Shown: in pieces, positions 59,101 to 64,000 of the stretch
Numbering within the stretch: position 1 is the first letter of the stretch
Layout: every line of letters begins with the position of its first letter
Assembly (NCBI GenBank): GCA_941918925.1
Contig: OW799233.1
Coordinates: 114,511,833-114,575,832, forward strand
Reading direction: 5' to 3'
Length of the DNA: 64,000 bases
From: Phyto melanocephala
Taxonomy: Eukaryota; Arthropoda; Insecta; Diptera; Rhinophoridae
Notes under the pieces: model-generated
Database searches by the model: none
What the model saw: the letters and a program-made list of their open reading frames with translations, nothing else
What the model was told of the DNA's origin: nothing
Made by a program: the position numbers and the translations under genes

Positions 59101-59730
59101 GATATCCGACAGTCTTTCTTTTCATAAAAACTGTCGCAATTCTAATTACTTCTTCAGAAAACACAGTTTTACAAACCAATGCAATCAAAAACTTATAAAA
59201 CAGTTGCCTTATTTATCGTTTTATCTATCCCACATAAAATCTTATTGTTGAAAGTCTCTTAAACGCTAATGAAGAGCAACTTTGACGTTCTAATATCTTA
59301 TGTCGCAACTATAATAAAAACTTGGCATGAATGTTTTAAGTTTTATTTATAGTGATTTGAAGTATAAAACATTTGAGCCTGACTGACTGTAACTATGAAA
59401 TAAACAAAATAAGGAGGTTTATTTTTCCTTCAATTCTTTAATAAGTTTCCTAATTATAGCTCATAAAAACTAACGCAATAAAATTAAAATTCTTTTGAAC
59501 TAATAATTACACCCCCACACAAATACACCAACTGAAATTAAACCAAATAAAATAAGATCGGATAGGTTTTCCTAAATTATAAATCATATAAATCACATAG
59601 AAAAATAAAACAAGGTAAAAGTCTAAATCTATGCTCGTATTTGGCAAATATTTGCTTAAATAACCATGACCATTATTTTTTTGATAAACTATTTTGTATT
59701 GTTATTTATATTTTCCTGTACAAAATATCA
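56170..59730. other. Long non-coding stretch
   Basis: Slightly less AT-rich around 56800-57250, with ACCAACC and CCAACC words that form simple-sequence-like DNA. No exon with splice sites, RNA gene or element was recognised. Confidence 0.35.
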
Positions 59731-60026
59731 TCAAAATACACAAGGTGGCGCAAAAGTCATCAACCTATCGGCGGATGCTATTTTTGCAAATGTCAGTTCT
59801 GCTTTGACATTTGTGAGTTTTAGCAGTTACAAAATGAAAGCCAAGGCGATACGAAAAATTAAGACAGCATAAAAAAAACATTCCAAAGACAAACCTTAAG
59901 TTTTCCATTTAACAAAAAAATTACAGTTTAGGAAACAAAAAATATTGCAGCACCCTGCATAAGAATCTACTTATCTATCTGTGGCAAAATAAAAGAATAA
60001 CTGCTTAAGTCTACATAAGCTATTAT

Positions 60027-60704
60027 TATACCCTTCACCTGTGGTGCACAAGGGTATAATAGCTTTGTCATTCCGTTTCTAATTTCTACAATTTTCATTT
60101 CCGATCCCATTAAGTATATATTTTCTGAAAGCTTATGAATAGAGGAGTCGATTAAGCCCTGACCGTCTGTCCGTCTGTACGTCTGCCCGTCTTTCTGTGT
60201 GTTGGTTGAAATCAACTTTTAGAAGCAACTATATGTTCCTCAGATCTCTATATGGTATCAATCTCTTGGAAATATCCAGGAATGAATCGCTATTGAAATT
60301 CAGCACAATTGCCCCATAACTTTCTTAGATATGAGCAAAAAAACACGACCACATCGTTTTTTTTTCACAATTACAACAACAACCTACATATATACTGGTT
60401 TAAGTAAACGTGGAATCGAATTCCAACTGAGCCAAACAAATTTTATTTTATTTTATTTTATTTTATTTAATATATTATTTATATTTTATTATTTTTTTTT
60501 TATATATTTTTTTTATATTTTTTTTAAATTTTTTTTTTAATTTTTTTTTTTAATTTTTTTTTATTTTTTTTTTTTTTAATTTTTTTTTTAATTTTTTTTA
60601 TTATTTTTTTTTTTTATTTTTAATATATTTTTTTTTTAATTTTTTTTTTTTGGTATGTTTTTTACATGTATGTGTATGTATGTAATATAGCACTGTTGTT
60701 TATA
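60027..60704 (+). mobile_element. Stem-bearing interspersed element, copy C, inserted into repeat G
   Basis: Starts TATACCCTTCACCTGTGGTG with a pairing GCACAAGGGTATA. It then has GTCATTCCGTTTCTAAT, GATCCCATTAAGTATA, GAGTCGATTAAG, CCGTCTGTCCGTCTG, a ~210-bp T-rich core and a TGTATG array. It ends AATATAGCACTGTTGTTT, missing the TTCGGC hairpin seen in copies A and B. Both borders are fixed by the uninterrupted relative at 50125-50435. Confidence 0.82.
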
Positions 60705-60939
60705 TAATCACATCATTGCAATTCCGAAAATCACACAGATACCATCAGGAAAATATTCATCTATTTTGGACAATTTTGCAGAAAGTTTAAGCAGAAAAAC
60801 TTATGGCCTATATATTTTCGAATAATAATATCTTGAGGAAAATTACATATTTTAACTTATAATTTAGCCAAATATACCAAAATGTATGTGATCTTTAATT
60901 TGAATAGCGCAGAACTAACAAAATAGTCTTTTTTTAAAA

Positions 60940-61360
60940 GCAATAAACTTTTAAAAATTAACTAGATAATGTAAATGTGCTTTTTTAAAAAACTATAAAA
61001 ACAGACATAAGCAGTTTTTTCTTACTGCCACAAATAAATTTACTGACCAACTGATTCATCATTACACAGCCGAAGAGCAAAAAGCTAGAGTCATGAAATT
61101 AAGGCAGTGGCTTCTTTATATGTACTTATCCACTTAGAAGGAATTTTTTGGAATTCAAACCTATAAGGAATAAAAAGGGGGTAAAAGCCGGTAAAATCGG
61201 TAACCTAATATTTTCTAAACTAAAAATGATACAGATTAACTTGAAAATGTATCGAAGTCTACATAAAAAAAAACAAGCTAAACACTGTTTTGAATTTGCA
61301 ATGCCTAGGGGTAAAAACTATATTTTGGTAGCTCCTTGGTATCCTATGTCACTTGCAAAC
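60940..61360. other. Non-coding stretch
   Basis: A 72-codon ORF at 61148-61366 has no recognisable motif and ends in the MITE; not called. Confidence 0.3.
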
Positions 61361-61366
61361 ACATAA

Positions 61367-61802
61367 AGGAGCCAGTCAGATGTAAAAAACATGCCGTCTA
61401 GTTTTTTACATCTGACTTGTCAAATTCTCCATTGCTAATACAAACATGTCGTGTGTTACACATGTTTTTTTACAGAAGTAATGTTTTAAAGGTAACACAC
61501 GACATGTTTGTATTAGCAATGGAGAATCTGACTTGTCAAATTCTCCATTGCTAATACAAACATGTCGTGTGTTACCTTTAAAACATTACTTCTGTAAAAA
61601 AACATGTGTTGAGACATCTAACAAAATTTTAATTAGAGTGCGCTCTATTTTATTCTGTAAAAACATACATCAGTCGCTGGCAGAAATCTCTGCTGCTGCA
61701 AAGCAGTCAGCGTAAAAGTACAATTTTGACAGACATGTAGATTTACATATGTCTCACAAATTTTAAAGTCAGATGTAAAAAACATGCCGTGTATGATAGC
61801 CT
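61367..61802. mobile_element. PIF/Harbinger-like MITE, second copy, internally rearranged
   Basis: Same ends as 3463-3770 (AGGAGCCAGTCAG at left, ATGCCGTGTATGATAGCCT at right) and TAA on both sides (61364-61366, 61803-61805). It is 436 bp rather than 308 bp. The middle contains a large perfect palindrome and a duplicated segment around ATTCTCCATTGCTAATACAA (61422 and 61540). Confidence 0.86.
61459..61608. repeat. Perfect inverted repeat, 69-bp arms, 12-bp loop
   Basis: The left arm 61459-61527 begins CACATGTTTTTTTACAG and the right arm 61540-61608 is its exact complement, ending CTGTAAAAAAACATGTG. The loop is CTGACTTGTCAA. By eye there is no mismatch. Confidence 0.95.
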
Positions 61803-61805
61803 TAA

Positions 61806-62170
61806 GCAAAGAATTTAAATTATATTCAGTATCCTGCAATAATTACTTCGGCAATTTGTTTTTTTTATTTCACATGGGTAAAAATAGTCCCGGTTCTTGG
61901 CACTTTTACTTAAAAATTATACTATACAATACGCATTATATTTATTATTATCGCCTAATATAATATGGACAATTATGAAAGTTAAATTTTTGGAAACTTC
62001 AAGGGAGTTAAAAAAAATTGCAATAAAAGGGACAACATAGGAAATTCGATTTGTTTTTCGCCAATTCTGAAACAATTTTGAATACTGTATTCAAATAGGA
62101 TTAGAATAGGATAGAAAGAGAAAATTTAGAGAAACAGTTTAGTACTTTTTAAAACATATCCCTTTTTATG
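61806..62170. other. Non-coding stretch
   Basis: Nothing recognised; it leads into the tandem array. Confidence 0.3.
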
Positions 62171-62175
62171 CAAAA

Positions 62176-62720
62176 TAGAGTACTCGCATTTTTTTGTATT
62201 TTCTACGTTTGTGAACATAATTTTTTTTAAATCAATAAATATTGATCCAAGGTAAGACTTATAATTCAATGGACTACCAGGAAGGTACCTTTTTGGTACC
62301 ATTTGTATTTTTACGTTAATGAAGTCAGAATTTTATATTTAGGGGCTATTGTTGAGAATGAAAATGATGTAGACTACTCAAGGTACTTTTTGATTTTTAT
62401 GGTACTTTTTGTAAAGGTAGAATTTCGAATTAAGAGACTATTAATACGAGATGGGACTAAAAATAATTACACGACATAAATGGTACTTTTTTGCATTTTT
62501 ATTGTACTTTTTTGTATTTTGTACTTTTGTGAACATCGATCCCTTAAATTAGTAACTATTGATCCCAGGTGAAAATGAATATATTAGGCTACCAAAACGG
62601 TACTCTTTTGCATTTTTATGGTACTTTTTGTATTTCTTACGTTTATGAATCTAGAAGTTTTAAATTTTAAACCATTGATTCAAGCTAATTGGGTGACACA
62701 AAAGGTACTTTTTCTTTTTT
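62176..62720 (+). repeat. Degenerate tandem array, ~98-117-bp units
   Basis: Unit starts at about 62178, 62284, 62382, 62482, 62599 and 62704, each opening GGTACTTTTTTGCATTTTTA or similar. Most then carry a second GGTACTTTTTG, GTxTxTGAAC, and xATTGATCCAAGGT. Spacing varies by up to 19 bp. No flanking inverted repeats were recognised. Confidence 0.8.
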
Positions 62721-62724
62721 TCTG

Positions 62725-64000
62725 AAATCAGCAACTTAAAAAGCATTTATCTTGGCTAAGTAAGAAAATGTTAAGGGAAATAAAAAATACTTTTCTTTAA
62801 TAAAAAAATAAATTAATAAAAAAAAGTAAATAGTTCCACACTATTTACAGAAATCTTCATTTATAAAAATGAAATTAAATTAATTACAAAAACAAGGCTT
62901 AATGAATTTAACAAAAAAATATTAAGTAAATGAAAGAACGACTTGAGAATTGAATAAACCATAAGAACTGCGCTAGCAAAGTAGCAGATATATTGCTAAT
63001 AGATTGTTGGGGGAGAAATTAATATGTTTTAGCGATTAAATACACAAATATTTGCCTAATGTGAACATAAATTAAAAACAAACCATAACACACCCCCAAG
63101 TACTTCAGGTAGACTAAATAAAACTGTTTTAAAAAGTTAAATTACAATTAAAAAAAAAACAATCTTTACGACTGTTTGTTACGGAGTATTAAAAACATTT
63201 TTCAAAAAGAAAACTTTCTATTTTCGGTTGTTTCATTTCCCACATTTTATTGTAGTCAAAGCAGCAAGAGTGTTTTGTACTAAATAAAACATTTTAAGAA
63301 ATATAAACGTTTTTAGAAAGAAAAAGTTTTGCTGCCACTAAATCGTATTTGATTAAGAATAAAAGAGCTCTAACAAGCAATTAAGGTTCAAGCAAATCCA
63401 AAAGCAAAAAGGAAATAAAACAAACTATTAGATTAAGAAGAAACGAGCAACCCCCTAACAAAATAAATCACTCTACTCTATTCATGGTAGGAAGTTCGTA
63501 AGCAAAAAAAGCTAAATAAAAAATTAAGTAATATTTTATTAAGGTTTTAGGCCTTTGGTATAATTTGTTATTATTTACTTATGGTGAGATGAGGGGTGCG
63601 GATTGGAAATGATAAGGTAAAAGTTAAGTAGATATAACATCAGGGTACGCAACACCATTTATTAGTCATTTCAAAGGAAAACCAATATTAATACTGTTGT
63701 TAATTTTCTTAAATAAATTATATGTGATTTGTTTAACATTCTACTAGGATTACGCATTTAAACTCAAACATGCATACGATGGCATGTAATAAGTAGAGGG
63801 CTTTTGCTGTAAAGTTTCACTATTCACCCTTAGAAAATACTTTTAATATTAAACGATTATAATTAACATGCAATACGTTATAGGAGAAATTTTAGTTTAA
63901 GAAATTAAAAAATAATTTAATACAATAACATGTATTCCAAAATTAAGGATATTATTGAATAAGTTGGCATTTGTACAAATGAAATGGAGTATTACACAAG
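62725..64000. other. Non-coding stretch to the window end
   Basis: AT-rich; no genes or elements recognised. Confidence 0.35.

Noticed and set aside
59738..59960. Possible transposon beginning CAAGGTGGCGCAAAAGTCAT and ending GCACCCTGCATA
   Set aside because: The left part looks like a mariner or Tc1 terminus, but the right end does not pair well and the interior has no transposase match.
17940..64000. CRISPR arrays, operons or prokaryotic genes
   Set aside because: Repeats here are transposon-internal or simple tandem units without uniform spacers, and no long open frames exist.

Overview
This is a strongly AT-rich eukaryotic window, almost certainly from a higher fly (Diptera; calyptrate type such as blow fly, house fly or flesh fly). 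The grounds are one exon of a conserved animal gene, very long non-coding stretches, and a dense load of insect-type transposon remnants. No operons, rRNA, tRNA genes, CRISPR arrays or complete protein-coding genes were found.

The only convincing host coding sequence is one internal exon on the minus strand at 972-1095. It encodes the C-terminal half of a methyl-CpG-binding domain of the MBD5/MBD6 type, whose Drosophila homologue is six-banded. It has a canonical GTGAGT donor, a pyrimidine-rich acceptor and a clean reading frame. The minus-strand gene runs from high to low coordinates, and no preceding exon is recognisable. Most or all of 1096-64000 is therefore probably a giant upstream intron (or intron plus upstream intergenic DNA), and 1-971 is the start of the next intron.

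Layout. 1-7 kb: the exon, a perfect 244-bp tandem duplication, a decayed non-LTR retrotransposon RNase H fragment, and a short element with TAA target duplications. 8-11 kb: a stem-bearing interspersed element and two abutting mariner-type transposons. 13-18 kb: more mariner remnants, a tRNA-derived SINE with a CCTAA tail, and a Helitron carrying helicase sequence. 19-27 kb: an inverted-repeat transposon with subterminal motifs, and a hAT element containing a short inverted-repeat element that itself contains a Helitron. 29-35 kb: a SINE nested in a DNA element, then a three-deep nest. 36-42 kb: another stem-bearing element, a mariner remnant with about 41 residues between two catalytic Asp, and a Tc1-like transposon ending in a minisatellite. 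43-48 kb: nested short inverted-repeat elements and long palindromes. 49-52 kb: two Helitrons around a paralogous empty site. 52-64 kb: several further elements, a perfect 69-bp-arm palindrome and a degenerate ~105-bp tandem array.

The genes do not form a pathway. The window is best read as a long intron acting as a transposon graveyard. Its most useful content is structural: paralogous filled and empty sites that fix element boundaries, nesting orders that give relative ages, and several families that may be uncatalogued. I found no evidence of a new biochemical system.
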